Shown: positions 25,261 through 37,337 of the stretch, piece by piece
How positions within the stretch are numbered: the first letter of the stretch is position 1
Layout of the letters: each line of letters begins with the position of its first letter
Assembly: GCF_029784135.1 (NCBI RefSeq)
Contig: NC_073746.1
Coordinates: 62,780,097-62,844,096 of the forward strand
DNA: 64,000 bases
Origin: Toxorhynchites rutilus septentrionalis
Taxonomy: Eukaryota > Arthropoda > Insecta > Diptera > Culicidae
Direction of reading: 5' to 3'
Notes under the pieces: generated by a model
What the model was told of the DNA's origin: nothing
The model's input: the letters and a program-made list of their open reading frames with translations, nothing else
Databases searched by the model: none
Made by a program: the position numbers and the translations under genes

Positions 25261-26329
25261 TTTTTTTCGAAGATTTTCAAAGATTTCAAAATTTTAACCA
25301 TAACATAACATTGATCTACGAGCAGAGACGAATACAACAAAATAAAGACGGCAAATCAGACCATCACTTCCTCGGGTTTTGCGCTTACCAAAACAATTAG
25401 CCTTCCACTTTTTATTTATCATGATGTAATTGTAGAAAATATGGAAATTGAATTTTCCGACCTTCCTTCAGAGTTTTCCGAAAATTTTGCCATTTTTCTC
25501 TCCGCTATATTGATCTATGGGCAGAGACGAACACAACAAAATATAGTCGGCTCAAATCGGACCATCCCTTCCTTAGGTTTTCCACATCTTCCTGTTAAAC
25601 ATTGTATTACGTCAAAATACGTGGGCATTTTTCTCAGAAAAGTTGAAATAAATTTAGAGGTTTCAGAAAAATCTTTTTTTTTACGGTAGAACCTTATTTC
25701 ATTGAATTTATACAAAAGTATTCAGTATTACAACGACGTGCTTTTTACAATTTGTTGTCGTATTTATTTTTGGTATGGATGGTCGGATATATTCTCTCTT
25801 GAACTATCCTCTTGTCTTACCACACTAATAATCTTTTATTTATACTAAGTACCGTTATATATTATTCATAGGACTATTAATTCGTGAATAGGTGGACTTG
25901 ACTTCAAGGTCCGTTAAGAAAAATTGTAAATAGATACATTGTTGAATAAAGTATATGACTTGTATGATTCCTTCCTGTGGTGGCTGGGAGCAGATATACG
26001 ACTCTAAAAGGTTGAGAGTTAAAAAAAGAAAGAAGAAACATCTTTTAACCAAAGTAATACTCGTTGTCAAAAGTTGATCATAACAATGACAAAACTGCAC
26101 AAAATCCACTCAGAATTAATTTTTCATCCACAGTATTCACCGGATCTGGTTCCCAATGGTTCCATAAAAAAAGAGATTTGCCTGGAATGAAGAAGGGAAA
26201 ACTGCAGGAACATGTGTATACATTTTTTTAATTTAATTTTACATCATAGCAATCGAGCCAGTCATTTTTAAGCGTCATTCGAAATTGTGAGTCTAAACTT
26301 CAGGGAACCAAATTCAAGTTAACATCAAA
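25261..26329. other. Upstream region of the coiled-coil gene
   Basis: Helitron scraps up to about 25690, then AT-rich unique sequence. No TATA box is obvious before 26330; an initiator-like TCATTC lies near 26275. No other gene was seen. Confidence 0.35.
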
Positions 26330-28428
26330 ATGGCCGGTAGAAATTCAAACACCGAACCAATGACCTCAATCATCGACACATTAGATACCCTCGAGAATAC
26401 CCTCAGTAATTTGGAGCTAGATATTCGTAATGGTATGTTGTTTCCCATTGGTTTTCTCAACGGAACGAACACTTATCGAAGAAACTCCAAATTATTCCAG
26501 AACTCAACGCCCAGCGATTACTGCAACAGTGTCAACTTAACCTCGCCTCGAAATGTCAAGACAGCCCTCGGATCTCATACCTAGTGGCTGATGGATCAAG
26601 CAAGAGATCATCCACTAGCTCGATGCAAGGGAGCGGGTGTAATTGTCGATGCAATCAAGCACTCGTGATTTATTTGGACCAGTTACGACAAGCGAAGAAT
26701 GAACAGGAAGAACTTCTGCAGAAGCTTAGGATCAGGGAAGAGCAGACACAGTTGTATCGGTAGGCTTCCACCATCTCATGCCTGGTGGATTCATTCAATC
26801 CACTGTTTTATTTTTCTATCCAAAACCCAGCTGCAAATTGATGGAATCCAACGCCATCGTGGAGCATCAAAAGCAGGAGATACGAGACTTCAAAGAGAAC
26901 GAAAAACTTGTGACCCAACAAATCAAAGTCGCGCTTGAGGAAGAAAATCGAACGCTCATGGACGAAATTAACCGGCTCAAGGGGCTGCCAGATGAACTGC
27001 GAAAGCAGCAGTATGCCCTCAAGCAAGCCAACAGGGAACTGCAGGACACTAAGTGCACCCTCAAAGCACTCATGGAGGACATCGAGTCCGGGCTGGAGAC
27101 GTGCGAAAATATTTCCGGTGAGCTGCAGCAGGAACGAAAGCGTGCCTTCCGCACACTGAATGAGATTGACGATGAAAAGCGAAAAGGTGAGTGAAAATGT
27201 GGGACACAGAAAGCCCTCCCCGTTGCTTACATTTGCCGTTGTTGTTGTTGTTGTTGTTGTTGTTCGACGGGGCTGACAACGGAATCTCATCCATTTGCAT
27301 AATAAAACAACAAACGGCGAAATTGTTGCACTGCTGCTCGTTTGTCACCACCGTTGGTCGACCGAAAGAACTAACAAAAGATTTGAAAAACTGATAATAA
27401 TAATAATAATAATAATGCGGTGAAAGAGGAAAGAGGGGCAGGGGTTTGATTGTCGGATTAGTACCACGGGCAAAAATGGTTATTATCTCCATTCCCATTC
27501 CACGGCGCGATTCGCTCGGTTCAGGGGACCGCGTTCTGATTCGGGTATTGTTATGATAATGTTTTAGGACACCGGTTTTACCCGATAGAGATAGTAACGA
27601 AAGCGTTGTTCTCTATTTTCCCTTTTCATGTTGAATATTTGATCCGCTGTGCAGTCATGACCTGGGTTGCGAAATATGGTGAGCTAAAGCAGCAATACGA
27701 TTCTGCGCTCGCGCAGAAGCAATCTGTGGACGAGCTGAGCACGGCGCTGGAAGAGAAGACTTTCATCCTGGAAAATCTAACGAAGGAATATGACGCACTC
27801 AAAGAAGAAAGTGTTGCACTCGTAAGTGTTTCTGGGTGCTGAAGGTTAGAATATATATAAATAATATTCCTTTATTTCCCCAAGATGACGACAGTCGAAG
27901 CTCGGAACGAAAAACAGCGAACGGAATTGCAGGAGCGTGTGCTAGAGCTAGAATGCGAGAATCTTCGCCTCAAGATCGCCCTGGAAGATCAGAGTTACAA
28001 GACGTCGGACGCATCCCATAAGTACTGTCATAAAATCCATTTTCGTCTTAAAATAATGTATAATCTTGTTCCGTATTCTTCGAAGCATGCATCGAGAGCT
28101 GTTGCAGTTGGAGCAGAAATTTACCGAAGCACAGGACGAAATCGCCGCTATGAAACGATTCAACGAGGCGGCGGCTGCCGCTGCTGAGTACGGAAAACGC
28201 CTGAAGAGCATTCCAGAAGATGCGTCACAAACAAACGTGGAAAGATTGAGCGCTCCGTTCTGCAGCCATTGCGTTGTCGATAATACTTCTGCGAGCTTGC
28301 TACCACCAACAGTGGAAGAGGTTAGTTCGCTAAAAATATTCGACAATGATCACATGGAACATGGAAACGACGAAGATAACGAGGGCGGGGAAGTAGCAGT
28401 TGAGTCGATCACTGGTTCGAAATCATGA
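26330..28428 (+). CDS. Six-exon coiled-coil protein, 454 residues
   Basis: Exons 26330-26432, 26501-26759, 26831-27186, 27655-27821, 27885-28021 and 28086-28428. All introns begin GT and end AG, phases match, and the 1365 coding bases read without a stop to TGA. Four introns are 63-71 bases; the third is 468 bases and holds (GTT)n and (ATA)n microsatellites. The ATG has a good context (CAAAATGG). The product has a short helical start (DTLDTLENTLSNLELDI), a CNCRC motif at residues 81-85, a long charged heptad-type coiled coil (about 88-385) rich in Glu, Lys, Gln and Leu, an Ala run at 369-374, CSHC at 400-403 and an acidic tail. No signal peptide or membrane segment is visible, so it is probably cytoplasmic or structural. 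I do not recognise the family and assign no function. Confidence 0.88.
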
Positions 28429-28461
28429 AACACGTAAAGATAATTTCTACTTTTTTGATTG

Positions 28462-28467
28462 AATAAA
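28462..28467 (+). terminator. Polyadenylation signal of the coiled-coil gene
   Basis: AATAAA 33 bases after the stop codon. This implies a very short 3' UTR. Confidence 0.6.
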
Positions 28468-28741
28468 AAAAGAAGAATCCCTCACAGGAGAATTTGGTTC
28501 AGTTTCAATGTTGGTACGAACGAGATCTACAGGTGTCGACTACCAGAAAGATTTCTGAGCAGAGTTCCAATGTTATGTAGACTTGCCAGACGATGTTGTG
28601 GAAGAGATTGCTCGAATATAGTCAAAGTAGTTTTGACCTATACAGATCGACGATTTATTGATGTAGGACTACGTCTTTCATTTCTATAGTGGGATGCAAG
28701 TTCAAAGTTCCGAAAACGAGAGCGTTACGCCGGAGCAACAA

Positions 28742-29136
28742 GCCTTATTCCCGTATCCACTTACACTTACATTCTCACTAAGTTACATCTCACTTCACTT
28801 TTTTGCACCTATTCCGGTTTCCACCGATCGTGAAGTGTAAAAATGAATTCGGTGTAGAAAGTGGAGTGGAACCCAGAATGACCCTCGGAGTTTTTCTGGT
28901 TTCCACCACACTCTCTTGTCAGGGTAAACAGAGAGATTTCTTGTATTTTGTTTTCACGTTTATTTGAGAGAAGACGTAATTGAAAATGAACACAGGGTCA
29001 TTCTAGTTTCCACTCCACTTTTGTGTTCAATACACGGAGTTTATGTTTACACTTCACGATCTGAGGGTGCAAAAAAGTGAAGTGAAGATGCATACGTAGT
29101 GAAAACGTAAGTGTAAGTGGATGCGGGAATAAGGGC
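28742..29136. mobile_element. Foldback MITE with GCCTTATTCCCG ends
   Basis: About 70 bases at each end form imperfect inverted repeats: left GCCTTATTCCCGTATCCAC, right GTGGATGCGGGAATAAGGGC, followed inward by CACTTCACTTTTTTGCACC and its complement. The centre is also partly palindromic (TTTCCAC and GTGGAA-type blocks). A third terminus-like sequence, TTCGGGAATAAGGCCC, at about 29400-29415 suggests a second nested or adjacent copy. No coding capacity; target duplication unclear. Confidence 0.65.
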
Positions 29137-30609
29137 GCCTATGTTCATTTCCAATGTCGTTTCTAGGGGAAATATCAGTTGTATTTTGTTTTGGTTATCT
29201 ACGAGTAGTGGACGAGTTGTGTCAAAAAAGAATATGATCAGCCACTACGATGAGTACGAGGAATCGAGAGCGTGTAAACCAGAATAACATCGATGGATGA
29301 ACTCGGTGTGTTCATAATGAATTCTACCAAATGTTTACAGTTGCGTGTAAACCGGAATAAGGTTGTACTCCTTTCACATTGTTTTCACGTGTAGTGTATT
29401 CGGGAATAAGGCCCTATGAGCCTTAGTACATCCTAAACAACTGAACGAAATGGTATGATGAGTACTTCATTCGAAAGATAAAATGTCTACGCGTTATATA
29501 GTTGTTACTTATTGATCCGAAAACATGTTTCAATAGCTTTAAAATTGCTGTTTTGAAAAACATGCTATTGATATCACACGTATATGTATATAAGCGGGTG
29601 CCCACTCGAAAATCCACTTGGTTATTATTACGCAGCGGTTGATGTACTTTCGCTGGAATTTGTTTGTTTTCCTAACACAAGATGCGGATACTTTTGCACT
29701 CGCATGCATTTCTGCAGATCGAAATGAGTTTCATCAACAAAGATTTCAAAAAGAAAAGGAGTCTTGGAAAATCGGCATTGCAAATGTATGCAAGGTGTAG
29801 GTTTTTTTTGTACCCGCATGCATTTTTGCACTCCGGAATGTGTGCGAACTTCGAAAGCGGTATCAACACAACACTTTGGCTCGGTTATTCAAGACTGCCT
29901 TGGAAGATATTCCTTAATGTCTTCAGCTCACTGAACTTCTACTGTTCTACCGTTCCGTTTGGCTAAATGTTGTTAACAATTGGTGGCGATCACGTCGATA
30001 ACGTCGATTGAGCAATATACGTTCAACTTACATGTCGAAATCAAAACTGAGTGCCTGGAGTTCATCAAATCAGTCCACGAGAAGCACGTTCACTTGGGAA
30101 ATGCAATAACTTCAAAAGGAAATGTAAAATACATTGAACCGTTGACATATTTTGGTAGTCCACGATAAATGAACGAATTGTTTTATTGAATCACTGGTTT
30201 AATCAATAAATTAATCAAAACATTGAAACGGCAACGGTGGTCCTACGTCATCATTGCGGTTATATCTCAGGTATATCCCAACCATAGTTTTTGTGGCTGA
30301 TTACTCTATACGTTATTGGCCTATTTTTCATGGACGTTTCAATAGAATTTGTAGAGTCTATAATCACAATTTTTCTGGGCGGGTTTCTCTCGAAACTTCG
30401 CTAGAACAATTAAATTTCTGCCATTGCTTATTATGGTAATACGGTTCCTGTTGAATTACTCTAAATACTATTGTCAGTTTGATGTTATTTTTTTGTGGTA
30501 TCGGCTGAGTTGATTTTCTATCGCATTTTGCTAATTAAATAAAAGGAATTGCTTTCATGTTGTTGTCTACAAGTAACAATGAATATCTTGTAAAACCTGT
30601 CCACGTTAA
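29137..30609. other. No recognisable gene
   Basis: Includes the third MITE-like terminus near 29400 and a partial internal duplication (CTCGCATGCATTTCTGCA near 29700, CCCGCATGCATTTTTGCA near 29814). Open frames here are under 95 codons and unrecognised. CCTACGTCA at 30242-30250 is part of the recurring GACGTAGG core. Confidence 0.35.
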
Positions 30610-30632
30610 ATTTCTGACACTTTTCTTTCAGT

Positions 30633-31320
30633 GGACTTAACTGTGGATCGGAAGGTTGGAAGCGGAACTAATCGAAAAGTATGCTCCCGGCAGATGGACC
30701 GAAAGGAGGTTGCCATCATTGCTAAGGTGCTCTACACCCAGTTTTTGCAAAACTGTTCATGCACCCTAATGGACGATGAAACTTATGTTCTCGAAGACTT
30801 CGAACAACTTCCGGGTCTTGCTTTTTATACTGCAATGCGAAGGAATGCCGTAGCCGAATGTTTCCGGACCAAGAAGCAGTCTGAATTCCCCAAAAAGTAC
30901 TTGGCAGGCCATAAGCAGTTGTGGCCGAAAATCCAAATCTTTCGTCTCTATCCGCACTATCAACAAAGATTTCTACGAGAAGGAATGTCTCCAGAAGCGG
31001 TTGCTACCATTCATAAGAAGCCACGACTCTCCGGCGTTGTTTTGGCCAGATTTGGCCTCTTGTCACTATGCAAAATCCATCCTGGAATGGTATAATGCAC
31101 ATGAGGTCAAATATGTGCCAAAAACAAAAAATCCACCGAACTGTCCAGAACTTCGCCCAGTGGTATAGTATTGAGCTCTGATTAAGCGAAAACTATTCGA
31201 AACTAAGAAGAAAGCGAATGGCATTAATGATTCCAAGAGGAGATGGAAAAGCGCCACCGCCAGATACTGTACGGAACCTAATGGCAGATGTTCCAAGCCA
31301 GGAAAGTTCGTGAATTTTAC
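30633..31320 (+). pseudogene. DD37E transposase remnant, copy 2
   Basis: Pieces follow the order of the first copy: LTVDRKVGSGTN, LMDDETYVLEDFEQLPGL (first Asp), then in another frame FWPDLASCHYAKSILEW (second Asp) and PPNCPELRPVV. The Glu of ELRPIE is Val here, so the last catalytic position is lost. At least one frameshift near 30900 and several stops are present, the N-terminal helix region is missing, and no terminal repeats were found. It is older than the copy at 1764-3060. Confidence 0.75.
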
Positions 31321-31340
31321 AGACAACGTAATTAACATCG

Positions 31341-31398
31341 CTTTCCTTGTTTTAGAAAACTTTCCTTGTTTTAGAAAACTTTCCTTGTTTTAGATATA
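31341..31398. repeat. Tandem repeat, 19-base unit, three copies
   Basis: CTTTCCTTGTTTTAGAAAA occurs twice in a row and a third time with a changed end. Confidence 0.85.
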
Positions 31399-31639
31399 AG
31401 TCCATTTTACTGAAATATACAATCGGTTTTGTTGTATTACGTAAATTTTTGTTTTACTGGCATCATCTTGGTGTCCGAAATTTAACGTGGACACTCTTTA
31501 TCTGTTCTGTGCATGACATTGACCCAGTATCAACAAATTCCAAAATGAGCCAGAATGAGAAATTTAATTTAATCGAAATATTCCCCCTGGACTGGCGCCA
31601 TGTTACAAATGGTTCCAAGTTCGTTAACGTTAGATATAG

Positions 31640-32690
31640 GAATTTCATTACTGGTAAAACCGGTAAATTACCGATAAAAAATACTTTGAAATAAACCATT
31701 TTCTTGAAGAAACAGCTTTTATTGATAATGATTAGTGGACAAGAAAACATTTTGCTAGTTTTTGCTATTTAGTTTATTGGTTAAAGTGATGCTTAGGGAC
31801 AAAAGGAATGTTAATTTTGTAATCTTCTAATCTAGATCGAAACTCTTTAACGAAAATTCCAGAAGAGGAAAACGTACATTCAGCGTCCAATTATGTTGGG
31901 CGTACAGTACGAAGAGCATTGAATACCACTGCCATGTATTTACCTCTGATGGCCTCTGTACAAAAATTCTTGTCTGAAGGTTTTCATCAATCCGTTTATA
32001 GACGTTGAGCTTGGACTTGCTTGATGCTATACTGTTCTGCAGATTCTGCATCGTCCAGATGATTTTCCCTCCTGTTGTCCAACTACTGAATCATAAACGT
32101 CAAATTTTATCAAGTCACGAACAATTTCAAATGCCTGCTTGATTAATAAAGTCCCTGACGTTTGATAGAAGACGCCGAAGTCTTCATATATTCATATACG
32201 CGAACAAATGTGCACATACGAAACGTTCTTCTGCAATCCTTTCGATCAGGGCTTCGAGCAGCTGCTCCGATAACTGTTCTAGCATAAATTGCGTTTCGAC
32301 GTCAACTTCATAAAGGGTGCAGTTCATCCGGCATAGCAGTTCAACAGCGGCCAGGACTGGTACCAGGAGATCTACCTATTCCTTTATCGTTGTCAGTTCT
32401 TCATCGCTGAAGCTTATCATGTGTCTCGTTTTCGGATCGAGCAGCGATTTTTGAACTGAAGATCGGAGATTGTAGAATCGGCGCAACACTGCCAGTTGGT
32501 TTTTTGGATCTTATTTTGATTCTCGAGTAATATTACAAAACGGCATAAAGGCGAATTTTATTTATGGTGTAAAAATGAAAATTACCGAAATTACCGGTTA
32601 ATGATTTGTAAAATTACAGGTACTTCGGTAATGAAAAATGACCCGGTATTACTGGTAAAACCGGTTAACAATCCCTAGTTAGATAGAACT
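31640..32690 (-). mobile_element. Possible hAT-like remnant
   Basis: The span is bordered by sequences with ACTGGTAAAACCGGT on both sides (near 31650 and 32657) that could be old terminal repeats, the right one next to TAGGGATTG when read on the minus strand. The coding remnant is listed separately. The assignment rests on weak coding similarity and is tentative. Confidence 0.35.
31827..32520 (-). pseudogene. hAT-like transposase fragment
   Basis: A minus-strand frame from about 32470 to 32205 is open for about 85 codons except for one TAG: KSLLDPKTRHMISFSDEEL, then VDLLVPVLAAVELLC and a leucine-rich helix. The pattern of an LT-EE-L start followed by LL-P-L resembles the helical part of hAT (BED/ZBED-type) transposases. 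A second frame at 32051-31827 may be the continuation. No RW or dimerisation motif was seen. Confidence 0.35.
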
Positions 32691-33952
32691 ATGAAATACA
32701 GACAGTACAAATTTGAAACTTAGGGACAATATTTATCTATTTATCGCCAGCATACCTAACCAAAGCACCCTCACAGCTAACACCCGCTGGAATTCGAGTT
32801 CAATGCTTGCCATCAATCGATGACACTAATCACATAGACACAACAGTTCGGCGCACGAACATGATTCATTGTTATGACGAACCTATCCGGCAAGCAAAAC
32901 ATTCACGTCAGCACGGTTCCACTACTATATATACAAGATGTCAAAGACAAGTTAGACCTCGCTAATTAGCTTTGGAGGCGCATTGGGTCCTCACGCAGCT
33001 CTTCTCGGTAATTGAAGTGGAAGAAAATGAAAATCTATCGGTCTGAACAGTTCCCCCACACATCGCGAAACGTGTGAACTGTGTGTAGACGACTGCTAGA
33101 ACACATTGATTCTTGAAAAACAATAGGGAGAGATACGCGCCTCCTCGGCATGAGATCAATTAACACACCAGCCAGCCAGCCAGAAAGCCAGCCAGGGTGA
33201 AGATCATCTCCGGCGATAATTCATTCACGTTTCTGCCTTGCTCGGTCACCACAGTGTAACCACCACTCATTAAAAAAAATCGTAACGCAAAAACAAACAG
33301 CTTCATTTATCGACTAGACAACATATAAAACACACGCACTAATTGTTTTCAGGCACTCAAGCCTGCCCCAGCCCCGGTGTCTTATGTAATTACAATTAAA
33401 CGGAGAATGGAGCGTAAAATGTGTACAACCATTTCACACTTGTCCCGCTGGTGAATTATACTATCCAGCTTCATGTGACTGCCAAATGCTCTCAGCAGTA
33501 TTCAAAGCATTCTCGGTCATTCGAGTTCAACCGATGTTCCACATACGTTTCAATTGATGGTGAACCATCCGCACGGGGTTAATGCATCGAGGAATTTGCA
33601 CGCGGGTGTTCTCTCCGCCGGATGAGTCTACCAGTGTTCACATATATTTCTACCTCTGTTGTTGAAGCACACTTCAGCACGATACCCACTGAAACATGGT
33701 TCAGTAGTTCACCCGAGAGAAATCGATAGCGAATCCGATGATTGTTTCATATAGGTCAGCCTCCGAGGGACGCACACTCCCTCGAGGCATTGACCAAAAT
33801 GATACGATTGGAAAAACAGAGTTGTTTGAAGGATGTGGTCCTATACGATTTGTCCCAAGCTCATTAATAACAAAGCAGCGTAAATTAACAGATATATTAT
33901 TCGTCCATTCATTTGGGATGTGCTTCAGTATTGGAGAAATGGGTGCGCATTA
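32691..33952. other. No recognisable gene
   Basis: Unique-looking, less AT-rich than its surroundings, with a short (CCAG)n tract at about 33171-33196. No supported coding sequence. Confidence 0.4.
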
Positions 33953-34369
33953 GGGTGTCAATGAATGTATGGGAAAAAATCGACCCTAAAAATTCAAAAA
34001 GTTACCCTTCACAAAATGCTCATCACCTCTAAAAAACATCATATGCCAAATTTCAGCTCAATCGGACTTAAGAGAGAGTGGGGCAAAGCTGTCAAAATTT
34101 GAGTTTTTTGAAAATCGAAAAATTACCCAAGGGGGGGTGTAAAGGAAATCGGGGTTTCCGAAAAAAAAAATGTTCAATGCCAAATGGCATAAAACGTAGA
34201 AATCTAGTGTCATCACGTAAAAAAATTGTCAAAAATCGGCACTCTGGGACATACGAGTACGAAACGAAAACTATGGTTTTGGGTGCCAATAAAAATAGTT
34301 ATCTCGATTTTTCATCCGGAACTTGCCACGAAATGTTGATTTGCACGATAATATACCCTATGCAAAATA

Positions 34370-35656
34370 TAGGGTTGGGGAAAAAGAAATGTCGTATTTC
34401 TGATCGAAATTTGACGCTTTATTTAACATACTTAAAATTATCCAATTCAAGTCAAATATGCACCGTTTTGTTCGCAAACTTGTTTCCATTTAGAAGGCAA
34501 CTTCATTATCCTCCCCTTATAAAAGCCCCCTTCTTATTTGCAAAAAACTCAGACATCCAGTTTTCGCAAGCCTCTTTTGAGGCCATCTTAGTATCACCAA
34601 GAGCATTTTGCATGGACCGGAAGAGATGATAATCACTTGGAGCCAGGTCCGGACTATACGGTGGGTGCAATAGGACATCCCATCCGAGCTCCCGTAGCTT
34701 CTGGCGGGTCATCAAAGATGTGGGAGGCCGAGCGTTGTCCTGATGGAAAACAACACCATTCCTATTGATCATTTCTGGCTGCTTCTGATCAATCGCCTGC
34801 TTCAAACGGTCCAGCTGCTCACAGTAGAGAACCGAGTTGAGGGTCTGGCCATAGTTGAGCAGCTCATAGTGGATGATTCCCTTCCAATCCCACCAAACAC
34901 ACAGCAAAACTTTCCTGGTCGTCAATCCGGGCTTGGCGATGGTTTTTGCCGGCTCACCGCGCTTCGACCACGACTTTTTTTCGCTTTAGGTTGTCGTACG
35001 TGATTCACTTTTCACCACCAGTCACCATCTTCTTCAAAAATTGGTCGAGTTCGTTCCATTTCAGCAGTGCATCGCAGGCGTTGATTCGGTCTAAAAGATT
35101 TGTTTTGCGTTAACTCGTGTGGCACCCATACATCCGGCTTTTTTTGGAATCCAATCTTCTGCAAATGGTTCCAAACGGTTTTATGGTCTATACCCAGTTC
35201 CTGGCCAATCGAGCGAGTGCTCACATGCCGGTCTATTTGGATGATTTCAACGATTTTATCGGCTTCCACGACGATTGGCCTACCAGTACGGGGTGTATCT
35301 TCGACAGCCACTACGAACGAAATCGATCAAACCAACGCTGTGCTGTGCGAATCGTTACAGTATCGGGTCCATAAACTACACGAATTGTTTCGGCCGCCTT
35401 CGTTTCAGTTTTACCTCGCAGGTAGTGAAAACATAAAATATGGCGAATTTCTTGCTTGGTGGACTCCATCTTTGACGCGCTATAACTTGAGACTGAAAAT
35501 GACAATCACAACACTGTCAAAACGACACTTGTAGCACAGATTGTAGTGTCTTTAAATAACCGTATAGTATGACCCAATGCGATAAGTACAATACAAGATA
35601 TGTTTAAGTGTTGCCATATATTGACAATATACGACATTTCTTTTTCCCCAACCCAA
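34370..35656 (-). mobile_element. Mariner (DD34D), 1287 bases
   Basis: Flanked by TA at 34368-34369 and 35657-35658. Inverted ends contain GGGTTGGGGAAAAAGAAATG. It interrupts a sequence (TGCAAAATA, then TTAGCTCATTTGGACTT) that is continuous in other foldback copies, so the host repeat gives an independent empty-site check. The length is normal for a full mariner. Confidence 0.9.
34447..35469 (-). pseudogene. Mariner DD34D transposase, multiple frameshifts
   Basis: Expected length of 341 codons, starting MESTKQEIRHILCFHYLRGK. The N-terminal helices, then TGRPIVVEADKIVEI, the WVPHELTQ linker, a first-Asp block degraded to DGDWW, VLLCVWWDWKGIIHYELL, FHQDNARPPTS (second Asp) and SPDLAPSDYHLF (third Asp) are in order. 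I count 34 residues between the last two Asps. The pieces occupy all three minus-strand frames, so at least three frameshifts exist and no functional enzyme can be made. Confidence 0.88.
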
Positions 35657-36315
35657 TATTAGCTCATTTGGACTTTATTTACTCGTGTCGCTAAAATTTG
35701 AGTTTTTTGAAAACCGAAAAATCACCAGAAATCGGGGTTTTTAAAAAAGTTGTTGGTGCCAATTGTCTTAAAATAAAATTGCGTGACACGTCGAGATTTG
35801 CAGTAATCTCAATTTTTTTTTTTATCAAAAATCGATTTTCCAGGCGGAAAACCACTAAGTGCCACATTTTTTTCGGACAAAAAAAATCGAGATAACTGTA
35901 AATTTCGACGAGTAATGCAATTTTAAGGCATTTGGCACCTTTTTTTTTTTTTTGCAAACCATGATTTTCGGTGATTTTTCGTTTAAAAAAAAACTCAAAT
36001 TTTAACGTTTGTGACACCATTAAATGAAGTCCGAATGAGCTAATATTTTACACAGGGTATATTAACTTGCAAATCAACATTTCATAGCAAGTTCCGAATG
36101 AAAAATCGAAATAACTATTTTCATTGGCACCCAAAACCATACTTTTCGCTTCGTATTCCGAAAAAAACTAAAAAAACAAAATACCGATTTATGACAAAAA
36201 AGTTGTTTTCGAGATGACACTAGATCACGACGTTTCATGCCAATTTAAGACATTCGGCACCAAATTTTTTTTTTCGAAAACCACGATTTCCACGATTTTT
36301 GTGAAATGTTTTTTA

Positions 36316-36993
36316 AGAATGAAAAGGAGAGCATGAACGTGAACCTATATCCTAAAATCGTAGTAAACATGATTGTTTCTATCAATCAAATAAAAGCTGT
36401 ACATTTTATTTCTAATTATATATTATTTTTTCTGCCTTCTCTCGTTGCTGCTCTAATTTAGATCGTCGTTTGACATTTAAAGGACCTGCATCGAAACTGA
36501 AATCGGTTTTAACTCTGAAGATGAGATCTTAAGTTAGGATCAGGGTTTGAAATTCAGAACCAACAAGAGAACGAAGTCTGATCAATATAAGATTTATTTG
36601 GTATCAATAATATTGACGTAGGATCATGTTTTTGGAGAACATATGGGAGGTACCAAATTGAAAAAGTTTCCATCGGTCGGATCACGAAACAATATTCGAT
36701 TTCGAGCGCTTATTGCTTGTTGGATTGTTGTTGCACTATTCTATTTCTAACAGTCCCTATCAATGTATATGTAAAGTATGAATTACTGTTACCGAATCAG
36801 AAAACAGGTCGCAGTTTTATGAAATAATGTTAATGTTAATAACTATTTTTGCTGCGAACAGATTTTAATAATTTGCTTAACAATCGAATCGGGAAATTCC
36901 CTAAAATATATTTGATATACTTTTCATTATAATTTTCTAATCTTTAATTGATTTGAAATGATGAAAATAGAAAGCATTCTCATTCCCCATATA
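36316..36993. repeat. Dispersed repeat with GACGTAG core, copy 2
   Basis: From about 36610 (TTGACGTAGGATCATG) to 36990 the order of phrases follows 17860-18100: AATCAGAAAACAGGTC, AATAACTATTTT, TTTGATATACT and GAAAGCATTCTCATT. The portion before 36610 is unassigned. Confidence 0.5.
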
Positions 36994-37337
36994 CAGTAGA
37001 ACCCCGATTATCCGCGAGCGGATGATCCGCGATGCGGTTTATTCGCGAAAGCGAGTTCCATAGTAATTCTATAGAGTTTCCCGAAATTTGTCAGTGAGAG
37101 GACGGAGCTTGCTCTCTTATTTTTTGTCATGACTTGCACATTATCTGACCACTGGTGTACAACCCCTTACAATTAGATAGTTTAATGATTTCTATATTAA
37201 TAAAACATAGTTTTCGCGTAGAAATAACTTTTTTTCGTGTTTGCACTCCATTTTTAGTCCTTTATCGAATTATCCGCGATTTTCGTTATGCGCGGTGGCC
37301 TAGCCAGACTATTTCGCGGATAATCGGGGTTCTACTG
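36994..37337. mobile_element. pogo/Tigger-type MITE, 344 bases
   Basis: Flanked by TA (36992-36993 and 37338-37339). The ends are perfect inverted repeats of 24 bases starting CAGTAGAACCCCGATTATCC, typical of pogo/Tigger elements. No coding capacity, so it would depend on a transposase from elsewhere. Confidence 0.88.

Larger units (their letters stand above)
33953..36315. mobile_element. Foldback element, copy 1, split by mariner
   Basis: Starts after TA with GGGTGTCAATGAATG and consists of AT-rich blocks (TTGAGTTTTTTGAAAACCGA, ATCGGGGTTT, GCCAAATGTCTTAAAA type) present on the left half and, complementary, on the right half. The right arm is shorter, so its terminus is lost. Removing the mariner at 34370-35656 leaves about 1.08 kb. 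It is related to 50000-50819 and 54841-56263. No coding capacity. Confidence 0.65.

Noticed and set aside
26808..27498. Minus-strand open frames of 95-160 codons
   Set aside because: They are shadows of exon 3 and intron 3 of the coiled-coil gene, including poly-Thr/Tyr/Asn runs from microsatellites.
34078..34629. 183-codon plus-strand open frame
   Set aside because: It crosses the junction of the foldback element and a mariner read on the wrong strand.
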